Shown: positions 17,522-25,920 of the stretch, one piece after another
Layout: every line of letters begins with the position of its first letter
Numbering within the stretch: the first letter of the stretch is position 1
Origin: GCA-2725625 sp964574215
Lineage (GTDB): Bacteria > Pseudomonadota > Alphaproteobacteria > Rhodospirillales > UBA2165
Assembly (NCBI GenBank): GCA_964574215.1
Contig: CAZNLR010000026.1
Coordinates: 1 to 64,000 of the forward strand
Direction: 5' to 3'
DNA length: 64,000 bases
Notes under the pieces: model-generated
The model's database searches: none
What the model saw: the letters and a program-made list of their open reading frames with translations, nothing else
Told to the model about the DNA's origin: nothing
Made by a program: the position numbers and the translations under genes

Positions 17522-17750
17522 AGCTTAAGAGTCCCCGTTAAGGTATCCTTAAGTGGACAGCGTATTCAGGCGATTACTGTTGAAACCCAGTTGATACGGA
17601 AAACCTCCTTGAAACAAATCAAAATGAGGTTCGGAAAACTGCGGTTCGTTGGTTGGTCTCGACGTTGAATCGCCTCCGCTGATTTTACCTGCTTTTTTCA
17701 AGAATAACGGCTACAATTTTCCCGCCTATGAGCATTAGGAGGTGACTTAG

Positions 17751-18947
17751 ATGTTAAATTTCCGATCGGGGACCAGCAAATCAGTTAGTACCGCAAAGGC
17801 AACACGAGAGTGCCTGGACTTGGCTTTGGGGGAAGAAGCGTCTGAAGCGAGCCTATTAATTTTTCATTCGACCTTGGGGCACAAATTCGAGCAAATGCTT
17901 TCGACGGCCCATGAAATGTGTCCCCAAGCGGAAATCGTCGGCTGCACCGGCAGCGGTGTAATTGGTACGGGTTGGGTGAGCGAAGCCATGCGGGCGATGG
18001 CGGCTATGGCCGTCACCGGAACGGAATATGCTGCCACATCCTGTGCAGGCGTGACGGCTGAAAATTCGGAAGAAATCGCCCAACAATGTGCCGAAGAGTT
18101 GAAAGAAAAAGACGGCAAAATCAATATGATTCTGGTCATGGGACCAGGTTTGAACGTCAATGGCGACGGCTTTATCAAGGGGATAGAATCCGTTTTCGGA
18201 AGCGATGTCCCTTTGTTCGGTGCGCTGGGCGGATTTGGTGGCACGACGCCTCGAACACCTATATTCCATAGGGAAAAAATTTACGAAGATGGATTGCTCT
18301 TGATCGGATTTTCAGATTCTAGCCTTTCCTTGGCCCAGAAAACTCATCACGGTTGCTTACCTCAAGACAACTACCGTTTCACCATCACCAAATCCGAAGG
18401 CGTGCGTATCGACGAACTTGATGGCAAACCTGCCTGGCCAACTTTCATTGGTTCATTGGGAATGCCGCCTGATACTTCTCCCCTGGATATCATCCTACTA
18501 TTGAGCATTGGCATCGATCTGCCTGAAAAGGATGCGGAAGAATATGACAACAAGCAGATTCTGCGTGCGCCATTAATGCTCAGCGATGATGGTCAGTCTA
18601 TGTATTTGCAGTCCGTCGTGCCTGAAGGCACGGAACTGGTGTCATGCCAAAGAAACGAAGATTATCTTTTCTCAGGAAGTGATCACCTCGCCGAACGAAT
18701 GATGGAAGAAATCGATGGTAAGACTCCGATCGCCGTCTTTCAAGCTGATTGCATGGCCCGGGGTAGACTTGGCCATGATGTTGTCGACAAGACAGAAATC
18801 ATCTCTCAACTTCAAGGCTCCTTTGCCAACGCTGACAGTTTGCCGTGGCTGGGAGTTTACGGCTTCGCCGAATTTTGCACCTTGAATGGCAAGAACCGAT
18901 TCCACAATTATACAACTTCGTTATCGGCAATTTTGCGCGAAACATAG
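17751..18947 (+). CDS. FIST domain sensor protein
   Basis: A 398-residue protein matching the FIST N and FIST C domains. The N domain includes the VGCTGSGVIGTGWVSE block, and the C domain includes SLSLAQKTHHGCLP and ends with GVYGFAEFCTLNGKNRFHNYT. FIST domains are proposed sensory domains, probably for small ligands such as amino acids. No membrane segment is seen, so it is cytosolic. It has an excellent ribosome binding site (AGGAGGTGA) and precedes the phosphatase gene by only 11 nt, so sensor and output are probably co-expressed as separate chains. Confidence 0.88.
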   Translation: MLNFRSGTSKSVSTAKATRECLDLALGEEASEASLLIFHSTLGHKFEQMLSTAHEMCPQAEIVGCTGSGVIGTGWVSEAMRAMAAMAVTGTEYAATSCAGVTAENSEEIAQQCAEELKEKDGKINMILVMGPGLNVNGDGFIKGIESVFGSDVPLFGALGGFGGTTPRTPIFHREKIYEDGLLLIGFSDSSLSLAQKTHHGCLPQDNYRFTITKSEGVRIDELDGKPAWPTFIGSLGMPPDTSPLDIILLLSIGIDLPEKDAEEYDNKQILRAPLMLSDDGQSMYLQSVVPEGTELVSCQRNEDYLFSGSDHLAERMMEEIDGKTPIAVFQADCMARGRLGHDVVDKTEIISQLQGSFANADSLPWLGVYGFAEFCTLNGKNRFHNYTTSLSAILRET

Positions 18948-18958
18948 AGAATCATTTA

Positions 18959-20842
18959 GTGAGCCCTTCCTCAGAAAAAAAAGAAACAGTCGAAGATCTT
19001 CACGCCCGCATTGAAAACCTTGAGGGTGAACGGAACAAGCGTCTGAAAGGTGAATTGGCTGTCGCCGAAGCCAAGAAGCGTGTGGACGACGAACTCCTGA
19101 GAATGAAATCCATCAATGAGTTCGTAGGACTGGCTCTTAAAATCGATGATTCAGATGAATTAACAGAATTATCCCTCGAGACAATTGTCGAAGCCTTTGA
19201 GTGTGAAACAGCTGCCTATTTAGTTTTTGATGAGAAGTTAAATGCTTTCCAGGTTGCTCATTCCTTTGACGGAGAGTCTTTTGAAAACTTGCTGCCGTGC
19301 CCGGAAAAGCTGCTAACTCACCAAAATAGTTTGCTTATTCAGGATGAACCTGAGCTTTCCAAAATAGGAGAGGGATTGGGTATCACGAATGGTGTGATCT
19401 CCAATATTATCAATGCGGACTCGAAACTCGTTGGCGCAATCGTCGGCGGCAATACAAGCGAAGGTGAGGGAATTTTTGTCCCTCTTCAAGAACATCACAT
19501 ATCTTCTTTTTCGATAATGGTAGCTCAAACAGCTTCCTTGCAGGAGCAAATACTGCTCAACCAGAAGGTTAAGGAATACGTGCAAGAACTAGAGGAACAC
19601 CGAAATCTTCTTGAACAAAGAGTTCAGGAACGGACATCGGAGTTGCATAAGGAGCGCACTAAGTTGGCGGATACTCTCGATCGGGTGCAGCAAAGCGAGG
19701 CCAAAATCCGGAGTATTATCGAAAATGCAACTGACGGAATAATTACCATCAATACAAATGGCCTGATCCAAAGTTTCAGCCCGGCTGCGGAAGAAATATT
19801 CGGTTATGCTGCTGAGGAGGTGACAGGTAAAAACGTCAAAATTCTGATGCCTGATCCCTACCAAAGCGAACATGACGGCTATCTGCGTAATTACTATATG
19901 ACTGGTGAAGCAAAAGTAGTCGGCAATAACCGGGAGGTCATAGGTCTTCGCAAGGACGGATCAGAGTTTCCCATGGACTTGGCAGTGGGTGAATCTTTTG
20001 TCAATGATATCAGATCTTTTACCGGAATTGTCCGAGATATCACTGACCGCAAAGAAGCCGAAAATCAGCTAACTGACGCTTTCAATGTCATTTCCAGCAG
20101 CATCGATTATGCAAGTCGGATCCAAAGGTCGGTCTTGCCAGATGAGTCCGTCTATTCCGCAATGCTGTCGAATCACATGGTGCTATGGGAACCTAGAGAC
20201 AGGGTGGGTGGCGACATTTATTGGTGCCGTTTTTGGGGTGACGGTATGCTCATAATTTTGGGTGACTGCACTGGCCATGGTGTTCCAGGAGCTTTTATGA
20301 CGCTTATTGCTACCGGCGCGTTGGACAATGCTCTTTCAGACGTAGCACACGGACAGGTTGGTCGTCTTCTTCAACGCATTCATCAACTTGTGCAAGTGAC
20401 TCTTGGCCAACATGGCGCCAGCGGTGAGTCTGATGACGGCATGGAATTGGGTATCTGTTATCTCCATCCGGAAACGGATGAAATTATTTTTTGCGGCGCT
20501 CGTTTTGAACTTATTACAGTGGAGAACGGTGAAATCGAAGTTTTCAAAGGCACGAAAAGCGGTATCGGGTATCGAGGAATTCCTCATGATCAGGAATTCG
20601 ATGAACATCGTATTCCGAGTTTAGCCGATAAGAATTTTTATATGACATCTGATGGCCTTATTGATCAGGTTGGTGGTGAAAAAGGCCGTATGTTCGGTAA
20701 GAAACGGTTTCGAGAAATGCTGCTGGGTATTCAGGACAGACCCTTGGCTGAGCAGAAAGAAATTATTTATCGGACCCTTATTGAATATCAGGGTGAACAA
20801 ATTCGGCGTGATGACGTTTCTGTCATCGGATTTCGAGTTTAA
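18959..20842 (+). CDS. PAS-containing SpoIIE/PP2C-type phosphatase
   Basis: The likely start is GTG at 18959 (627 residues), after the FIST stop; an in-frame start at 18845 would overlap that gene by about 100 bp. Order of parts: a charged coiled coil (residues 1-45), a GAF-like region (about 55-200), a second coiled coil (200-250), a PAS domain (about 255-375) very like FixL PAS, and a PP2C-type phosphatase (about 390-627) with RVGGDIYW, LGDCTGHGVPG, SDGLID and RRDDVSVIG as metal-binding blocks. It resembles phosphatases that dephosphorylate STAS-type anti-anti-sigma proteins. The only STAS gene seen is in the che operon. Confidence 0.85.
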   Translation: MSPSSEKKETVEDLHARIENLEGERNKRLKGELAVAEAKKRVDDELLRMKSINEFVGLALKIDDSDELTELSLETIVEAFECETAAYLVFDEKLNAFQVAHSFDGESFENLLPCPEKLLTHQNSLLIQDEPELSKIGEGLGITNGVISNIINADSKLVGAIVGGNTSEGEGIFVPLQEHHISSFSIMVAQTASLQEQILLNQKVKEYVQELEEHRNLLEQRVQERTSELHKERTKLADTLDRVQQSEAKIRSIIENATDGIITINTNGLIQSFSPAAEEIFGYAAEEVTGKNVKILMPDPYQSEHDGYLRNYYMTGEAKVVGNNREVIGLRKDGSEFPMDLAVGESFVNDIRSFTGIVRDITDRKEAENQLTDAFNVISSSIDYASRIQRSVLPDESVYSAMLSNHMVLWEPRDRVGGDIYWCRFWGDGMLIILGDCTGHGVPGAFMTLIATGALDNALSDVAHGQVGRLLQRIHQLVQVTLGQHGASGESDDGMELGICYLHPETDEIIFCGARFELITVENGEIEVFKGTKSGIGYRGIPHDQEFDEHRIPSLADKNFYMTSDGLIDQVGGEKGRMFGKKRFREMLLGIQDRPLAEQKEIIYRTLIEYQGEQIRRDDVSVIGFRV

Positions 20843-20926
20843 CGACGTTGTCCGCTGTAAGTAATATTCAGAAAATATAAGCTATTCTGGATAATATTTG
20901 GTTTTGGGTTGAGAGCGAACATCCTT

Positions 20927-20960
20927 AGGGGTACCGAAAACACTGGGTTTTCGTATCCCT
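20927..20960. other. Imperfect hairpin after the phosphatase gene
   Basis: AGGGGTACCGAAAAC pairs imperfectly with GTTTTCGTATCCCT around ACTGG. It lies about 85 nt after the phosphatase stop codon and just before the right copy of the 26-bp element. It lacks a T tract; a terminator or part of a composite repeat are both possible. Confidence 0.4.
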
Positions 20961-20976
20961 ATGCAGAAACGGAAAT

Positions 20977-21003
20977 GGGGACACGTAACAAGTACATATC
21001 CCC
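20977..21003. repeat. 26-bp imperfect palindrome, right copy (inverted)
   Basis: The element starts GGGGACACGTAAC and ends TACATATCCCC. It matches the reverse complement of 17496-17521 with three mismatches. Together with the left copy it brackets the two-gene FIST/phosphatase unit (about 3.5 kb). Confidence 0.65.
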
Positions 21004-21040
21004 GTAATCCGAATTCAAAAAAAGCGTCAGTCGCCTATTA

Positions 21041-21340
21041 CTATTTCCGTGTATAGACCGCCTGGAATTTCGACAGCAGGCCGGCGCAGCCGCCGCAGTC
21101 TGAGCTGAGGCCTTCCAGGTTGACCGGTTGCAGGCGAATTTCGTAACCCAGTTCCTTATAGGTATCGACCACGTCATTAAGCCGGCTGTCGTCGGTGTTG
21201 CACCGGAATTCCCAGCCTTCGGCAACCAGCGCCGGATCGTGGGGAATATCGCAGCCGGTATATGATTTTTGCGGCCCTTCGTGTTCCAGGGGAACCGAAC
21301 AGCCTTGGGGCTCCATGGGGGTATGTTTCAAATCATCCAT
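21041..21340 (-). CDS. Small Cys-containing protein of the reductase operon, unknown function
   Basis: A 99-residue protein not recognised as any named family. It has five cysteines (GCSVP, GCDIP, RCNTD and DCGGCAG near the C terminus). The DCGGC pair could hold a metal or iron-sulfur cluster, but the spacing is not that of a ferredoxin. It is the last gene of the benzoyl-CoA-reductase-like operon, 21 nt after the second ATPase gene, so a role in maturation or electron transfer to that enzyme is a reasonable inference. No strong ribosome binding site is visible before its ATG. Confidence 0.65.
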   Translation of the reverse strand: MDDLKHTPMEPQGCSVPLEHEGPQKSYTGCDIPHDPALVAEGWEFRCNTDDSRLNDVVDTYKELGYEIRLQPVNLEGLSSDCGGCAGLLSKFQAVYTRK

Positions 21341-21361
21341 AATAAATTCTCAAATAGTTGG

Positions 21362-22204
21362 TTAAGCGGCGTCCCGTTGTTCGGCACTGTCTTTGCCTTT
21401 GGGGCCTTCCATTTTAATCTTGTCCAAGCGGATATGGCCGAGAATAGCGCAGCCGAGGGCGGCGGTAAATTGCGGCAAATCGTCTTCGGCCACGTTGACG
21501 TCGAGCTTGAGTTCCTCGGCGATGGCCTTGGCCATGGTCGACCAGCGCAAAATGCCGCCGACCACGGTGACTTCCGATTCCGGTTTGACCCGTTTCAGCA
21601 ACTGGACCGAACGCTGGGTGAGGGACATGGAGGCGCCGTACATAATATCTTCCGGCGGCACGCCGTTGGACAGATGGTTGATCACTTCGGATTCGGCGAA
21701 TACCGTGCAGACGCCTGAGATGGGTACGGCCTCTTCGGCGGTTTCCAGAAGGCCGCCGATGTCTTCCGTCTCGTACCCCATATAGCGAACGGTTTTTTCC
21801 AGGAACATGCCAGTGCCGGAGGCGCATTTATCGTTGAGCCGGAAGGTCTGAACTTTTCTCAATTCATCGATCTTGCTGGCCTTCATGGTCTGACCGCCGA
21901 TATCCAAAATTGTCCGCGTGCCGGGAAAGAGAAAGCTGGTGCCCCGGGCGGTCGCCGTCAGGTCGGTAACCTGAAGGTCGCGCTCATCATACATATGGCG
22001 GCCGTAACCGGTGGTGATGCAATAGTCGATTTCGTCTTTTTTCAAGCCGGCGGCATCGATGGTCAAATCGACGACGGCAACCGCAGCTTCCTGCAGCCGG
22101 GCGCCGGTCGCCCGCATGGCGCGGCCGATTATATTGTGGTCGGAATCCAGAATGATGCCTTTGGTGTAGGTGGAGCCGATATCCAGTCCAATTGTATAAG
22201 CCAT
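21362..22204 (-). CDS. BadF/BcrD-type ATPase subunit of benzoyl-CoA-reductase-like enzyme
   Basis: A 280-residue ASKHA-fold ATPase of the BadF/BadG/BcrA/BcrD family. Motifs are GLDIGSTYTKGIILD, ILDIGGQTMKASK, NDKCASGTGMFLE (the Cys that ligates the bridging [4Fe-4S] cluster in the family) and GVCTVFAESEV with a second Cys. Its length equals that of BcrD or of the short bzd-type subunits. It starts after GGAGGTCGCATAATC, directly following the first ATPase gene. The two ATPases should form the dimer that uses ATP to drive low-potential electrons into the catalytic subunits. Confidence 0.85.
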   Translation of the reverse strand: MAYTIGLDIGSTYTKGIILDSDHNIIGRAMRATGARLQEAAVAVVDLTIDAAGLKKDEIDYCITTGYGRHMYDERDLQVTDLTATARGTSFLFPGTRTILDIGGQTMKASKIDELRKVQTFRLNDKCASGTGMFLEKTVRYMGYETEDIGGLLETAEEAVPISGVCTVFAESEVINHLSNGVPPEDIMYGASMSLTQRSVQLLKRVKPESEVTVVGGILRWSTMAKAIAEELKLDVNVAEDDLPQFTAALGCAILGHIRLDKIKMEGPKGKDSAEQRDAA

Positions 22205-22206
22205 GA

Positions 22207-23022
22207 TTATGCGACCTCCATCTGGGTTTTCCGTGGTTCACCGGCGTGCATGCTGTCGAGCGCAAAGAGGGCGGCGCCGAGTGCGCCCATGTAATGAGAA
22301 TCGTCACTCACATTCATTTTGATTTCCAGCTTGTCTTCCATGGCCTTGATCATGCCGATGTTTTTGGCGACACCGCCGGTAAAGGTGATTTCGTCCTTGA
22401 TGCCGACCCGGCGGAGTAATCCGAAGGTGCGGGCGGCGATGGACTGGTGAACACCCCAAAGAATATCTTCAACTGTCTTGCCTTTACCGAGCCAGGCCAG
22501 GACCTCGGCTTCGGCGAAAACGGTGCAGGTGGTGCTGATGCGGACCGGTTTGTCAGAATTCAAGGCTACCGGACCCAAATCACCCAAGGGAATATCCAGC
22601 GCTACCGAAGCAGCGCCCAGGAACCGGCCCGTACCGGCGGCGCATTTATCGTTCATGCAGAAATCCTTGATTTCACCCGTGGGTTCCACCGCAATGGCCT
22701 TACTGTCCTGACCACCCATGTCGAGCACCGTTTTGGTGTCCGGGAACATTTGAACCGCGCCCCGTCCGTGACAGCTGATTTCGGTTACCTGGCGGTCGCC
22801 GAAGGTCACTTTGTAGCGGCCGTATCCGGTGCCGATGACATAGCCGACCTCTTCGTCCTTGATGCCCATTTCATCCAGAGCAATCTGGTAGGAATTCTCG
22901 GCAGCTTTGATGACGTCAGCTCCGGTATCGATCAGGGAGCGTCCCACAATATTCTTCTCTTCATCAATGATGACAGCCTTGGTTTGAGTGGACCCGACGT
23001 CAACGCCTGCAGTGTATTTCAT
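22207..23022 (-). CDS. BadF/BcrA-type ATPase subunit of benzoyl-CoA-reductase-like enzyme
   Basis: The ATG at 23022 (271 residues) is chosen over a far upstream in-frame start because it has AGGAG at the right distance and opens directly with the family motif GVDVGSTQTKAVIIDEE. Other motifs are VLDMGGQDSKAIAV, MNDKCAAGTGRFLG and STTCTVFAEAEV, with the cluster-ligating cysteines present. At 271 residues it is much shorter than Thauera/Rhodopseudomonas BcrA/BadF (about 437), so the enzyme looks like the Azoarcus bzd subtype or a 2-hydroxyacyl-CoA dehydratase activator. Two different ATPase genes side by side favour the reductase. Confidence 0.85.
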   Translation of the reverse strand: MKYTAGVDVGSTQTKAVIIDEEKNIVGRSLIDTGADVIKAAENSYQIALDEMGIKDEEVGYVIGTGYGRYKVTFGDRQVTEISCHGRGAVQMFPDTKTVLDMGGQDSKAIAVEPTGEIKDFCMNDKCAAGTGRFLGAASVALDIPLGDLGPVALNSDKPVRISTTCTVFAEAEVLAWLGKGKTVEDILWGVHQSIAARTFGLLRRVGIKDEITFTGGVAKNIGMIKAMEDKLEIKMNVSDDSHYMGALGAALFALDSMHAGEPRKTQMEVA

Positions 23023-23063
23023 GCTATTTGCTCCTGTCTCAACTGCCCTGTATCTATGGCTTG

Positions 23064-24233
23064 TTAGTCGAACATGATGTTTTCGACAAAGGTCTCTAAT
23101 TGGATGGCCAAATGGTCGAACGTGCTTTGATTTTCCTCGAACTCGCTGATGAAGTAGGGGATGTGTTCTTCGTCGAGTTCCTTTGAATAGGCGACCTGTT
23201 CCTCTAATCCCGGTTCGCACATCTTGGCGGCAGCGAGAATGACGGCTTCGGCGTCCGAGTCCTTCACCCGTTCCAGCAGCATCTTCTCTTTCGGCTTGCG
23301 CAAATCATGCTGTACCGGGCTGTATGTGGAATTTTCGATATAAGCGTGCGCCAGGTTATCCAATGGATCGCCATCCGTGGGTACATCGTCCAAGATGTAG
23401 CGAAGGCCGATCAGCAGATCGTCATCGACCACGTAACAGGATCGGGAGACAGTCTGCAAAAGATCAATTGGCGGCATCTCACAGAATCCGCCTTCGAAGA
23501 CCACGCGCATCTTGTCTTGTTTCTTAACGGGGCGGGCGCGGATCATATCGAGAACCGTTTCCAGGAGATCGTTGAATTCTTCCTTAGGCAGGAATGCGGC
23601 CAGAGAGATCAAAGCCAGTGAATCGTCGGCACCGATCAGCCAGGGGGATTCGCGGCGGATGTCATAGAGATCCCGCAACAATTTCCGCCCCTTATTGTAA
23701 ACTTCGATGGAATTCCTGAGATCGTCTTCGCTGATGGTCTTGCCGGTTGCCGCTTCGATATCGCGAATGACGCGTTGATATTCGTTACACAAATATTCCT
23801 GGGCGAATTTAGAGTTAGGGTTTTGCGGCAGATACAAAATTTGGCACTTATAGTCGAAATTCCGGCCCCAGATGGCGCCTAGATTGCGGGCGGCATCGCA
23901 GATGGGATGGGTGACGAACAAATCCAGCTCGATATCCTTGGTAAGCGCGATATCGAGGGACGTTTTGATAATGGAACACAAGTAAGACCCGAAACGGGAC
24001 TCGGCTTCGGTACCGTCCGACTGGGCGCCCTTGATCTTGACCGGCAGCATGCCGGCCGCATGGGCGATTTCTTCCGGGAAGTAGACCTGGAAATGGCCCA
24101 ACACTTTGCCGCCGTCTTTCCGCCATTCGGCAACGGTGGGGTAGGTGGGGTCTTCGGCCAATTCCCGCGCCAGATGAAAAATCTGCTCGAGGGTTTTACC
24201 TTCCCATTCGGTGAAATAACGTTTGTCGGTCAT
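23064..24233 (-). CDS. bcrC: Benzoyl-CoA reductase subunit C-like (BcrC/BzdN)
   Basis: A 389-residue cytosolic protein of the 2-hydroxyacyl-CoA dehydratase D / benzoyl-CoA reductase family, matching the usual 380-390 residues of BcrC/BzdN. Visible blocks are KVLGHFQVYFPEEIAHAAG near residue 45, SYLCSIIKTSLD, FVTHPICDAARNLG with a likely cluster Cys, and FEGGFCEMPPIDLL. With the B-like subunit it forms the [4Fe-4S]-containing part that reduces the aromatic CoA thioester by two electrons. It lies 43 nt after the B-like gene. A dehydratase of the same fold is the main alternative. Confidence 0.82.
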   Translation of the reverse strand: MTDKRYFTEWEGKTLEQIFHLARELAEDPTYPTVAEWRKDGGKVLGHFQVYFPEEIAHAAGMLPVKIKGAQSDGTEAESRFGSYLCSIIKTSLDIALTKDIELDLFVTHPICDAARNLGAIWGRNFDYKCQILYLPQNPNSKFAQEYLCNEYQRVIRDIEAATGKTISEDDLRNSIEVYNKGRKLLRDLYDIRRESPWLIGADDSLALISLAAFLPKEEFNDLLETVLDMIRARPVKKQDKMRVVFEGGFCEMPPIDLLQTVSRSCYVVDDDLLIGLRYILDDVPTDGDPLDNLAHAYIENSTYSPVQHDLRKPKEKMLLERVKDSDAEAVILAAAKMCEPGLEEQVAYSKELDEEHIPYFISEFEENQSTFDHLAIQLETFVENIMFD

Positions 24234-24276
24234 GTTCGTGCTTTCACTATTGCTACTAAAATTAAACTGCCGCCTA

Positions 24277-25644
24277 TTACACAGCAGCCTGTTGGCGCCG
24301 CGAGATCAGCCCTTCGAAAAAGGCGTCGGCGCGGTTTTTCATCTGCGCTTCGGAGACAACCTGCGGGTCCATCAGGTCGGATTCAAAGAACAATGTGGGC
24401 AGGCCCAATTCCTCGGAGACATACCGCCGCTGATCCGCCAATCCGGTGGACACCGTCCGGCAGCTCTTGATCGGATGATAGACGACGCCGTCAAGGGCGA
24501 AGTCCTGAGACGCCTGCTTCATGGTCAAAGCCTGGTGGAACATGCTGTCCATGGCTTCCCGGACCATCAGAAGCTGGCCTTCGGCGAAGCTTTCCAGGGG
24601 ATTGTCCAAATCATACTGGAATCCGGCGCAGGTGCCGCCCGATGCGAACCAGAGGTAGGAAGAGGTCACGAAAACACCGCCCCAATCGGTGAACATATTG
24701 TTGAAGCGGCTGAAAATGGGATAGCAGGGCACGCCGACAAAAGCGAGGCGGAATTGCTGATCCATGCTGTAGGGTCCATCTTCGCCTTTAAGCTGAATGC
24801 CGTGATCATTCTCGGCACGAAAGGTCATTTCCTCGTGCAGCCGATCGAAATATTCAGCGCCTTCCTTGGTACCGCGGAAACCATTGGCCATACCAAGATA
24901 CACGGTGCCATCGGTCAAAGCGTTGAACATGGCGGGCTGGTTGGCGTTGAGCTTGATAATTTTATCCCACTTTTCGCTCATGCGGTTGGCGTAGCCGAGC
25001 ACTTCGCGGAATTTATCGATATCGAATTTCTTGCCGTTGACCTTTTCACAGATCTCAATCAGTTCCTTGACCTGACCCAGCACATACTTGGCTTCGAATT
25101 TGAAATCATCGCTGCCCGGCTGGCTTTTGTCGGCAAAGGCGCGGGTGCCGGGGATATCCATGGTAAAAATCGGCACATCGTACAGGCGTTCCCAGATTTC
25201 CGCCCACTTAATATACGTATTACAAGCGTTGGTCAGGACAGCGACGCTGGGTTTGGGGATGGTGCCCATGGGGTGTTTGCCGCCGGCCAGTTGCATGGCC
25301 ACATCGGCTTTGACGTAGCCGCAGATGTCCGGCGAATAGCCGTAATCCTCGGCTTCATTCAAATAGTCCCGGGACACCCGCCGGATAGCGGTTTGCAGGG
25401 AATTCACTTCCGGAAAGCTGACCGGCATGTCGAAGGCTTTGAGCACCTCGTTCATGCTGCCCATGACGAAAACATAAGCCGCCCCGCCACCATTTTCGGC
25501 GACATTGCTGAGTTCGTTAAACCAAACCCTGAAGAGTTCAGCGCCCTCTTTGACACCGCGGCCAATGAGTTCGTTTTCTCCCACCATGCTGGCGGCGTGG
25601 ATCGGTTTCGCTTTATCGTCCTGGGTAATTTCCTGAATGGCCAT
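24277..25644 (-). CDS. bcrB: Benzoyl-CoA reductase subunit B-like (BcrB/BzdO)
   Basis: A 455-residue first gene of the operon, close to the length of BzdO (about 448) and BcrB (435). Family segments include VAVLTNACNTYIKWAEIWE with a candidate cluster Cys, IFTMDIPGTRAF, VGVPCYPIFSRFNN, and HPIKSCRTVSTGLADQRRY near the C terminus. AGGAAACAG precedes the ATG. It should carry the active-site [4Fe-4S] cluster and bind the aromatic-CoA. No dienoyl-CoA hydratase, ring hydrolase or ferredoxin gene of the benzoyl-CoA pathway is present in this window, so the exact substrate (benzoyl-CoA, a methyl or hydroxy analogue) is open. Confidence 0.82.
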   Translation of the reverse strand: MAIQEITQDDKAKPIHAASMVGENELIGRGVKEGAELFRVWFNELSNVAENGGGAAYVFVMGSMNEVLKAFDMPVSFPEVNSLQTAIRRVSRDYLNEAEDYGYSPDICGYVKADVAMQLAGGKHPMGTIPKPSVAVLTNACNTYIKWAEIWERLYDVPIFTMDIPGTRAFADKSQPGSDDFKFEAKYVLGQVKELIEICEKVNGKKFDIDKFREVLGYANRMSEKWDKIIKLNANQPAMFNALTDGTVYLGMANGFRGTKEGAEYFDRLHEEMTFRAENDHGIQLKGEDGPYSMDQQFRLAFVGVPCYPIFSRFNNMFTDWGGVFVTSSYLWFASGGTCAGFQYDLDNPLESFAEGQLLMVREAMDSMFHQALTMKQASQDFALDGVVYHPIKSCRTVSTGLADQRRYVSEELGLPTLFFESDLMDPQVVSEAQMKNRADAFFEGLISRRQQAAV

Positions 25645-25724
25645 CTCTGTTTCCTGCTTTTAAAAAATGACGGAAGAGGAGTGCGTCACATATAGAGTTC
25701 GGATTTACCGTCTCTATCAGTTAG

Positions 25725-25771
25725 TAATTGTAATAATTACAATTAAAATGTGGTTTTAAGGTGTTTGTCAA
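25725..25771 (-). promoter_or_regulatory. Candidate promoter with overlapping palindromic operator for the reductase operon
   Basis: On the minus strand TTGACA (25771-25766) is followed after 17 nt by TTTTAA (25748-25743), a strong sigma-70-like promoter about 100 nt before the B-like gene. The -10 end runs into a perfect palindrome at 25725-25745: TAATTGTAAT, one central base, then ATTACAATTA. A symmetrical 10-1-10 site over -10/+1 is typical of repressor binding (MarR, TetR or GntR class). A MarR gene exists at 34852, but no link is shown. Confidence 0.6.
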
Positions 25772-25904
25772 TAAAAATCCGCAATTCCGTATCGTTTTAC
25801 CAATTAACAGGATGAACTTGTTCAATTTCTCTTTGTATTTCAATGTTCTGCGACAAGAAAATAAACACTGTCTTATGCGTCTAATTATAGCAAAATCGAT
25901 ATAA

Positions 25905-25920
25905 ATATGCAAATGCATAT
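25905..25920. promoter_or_regulatory. Palindrome ATATGCA-AA-TGCATAT
   Basis: A perfect 7-bp inverted repeat with a 2-nt centre lies about 110 bp before the MlaF-like gene and 260 bp upstream of the reductase operon. It is a candidate protein-binding site; its symmetry and A+T context could also be chance. Confidence 0.3.

Noticed and set aside
23023..23220. N-terminal extension of the first ATPase gene up to 23220
   Set aside because: The extra residues are Arg/His-rich, overlap the C-like subunit gene and precede a start with a good ribosome binding site that opens directly on the family motif.
24223..25695. A 490-codon open frame on the + strand opposite the B-like reductase subunit
   Set aside because: It is the antisense shadow of a gene with clear family motifs and has no recognisable domains; high-GC codon usage keeps this frame open.
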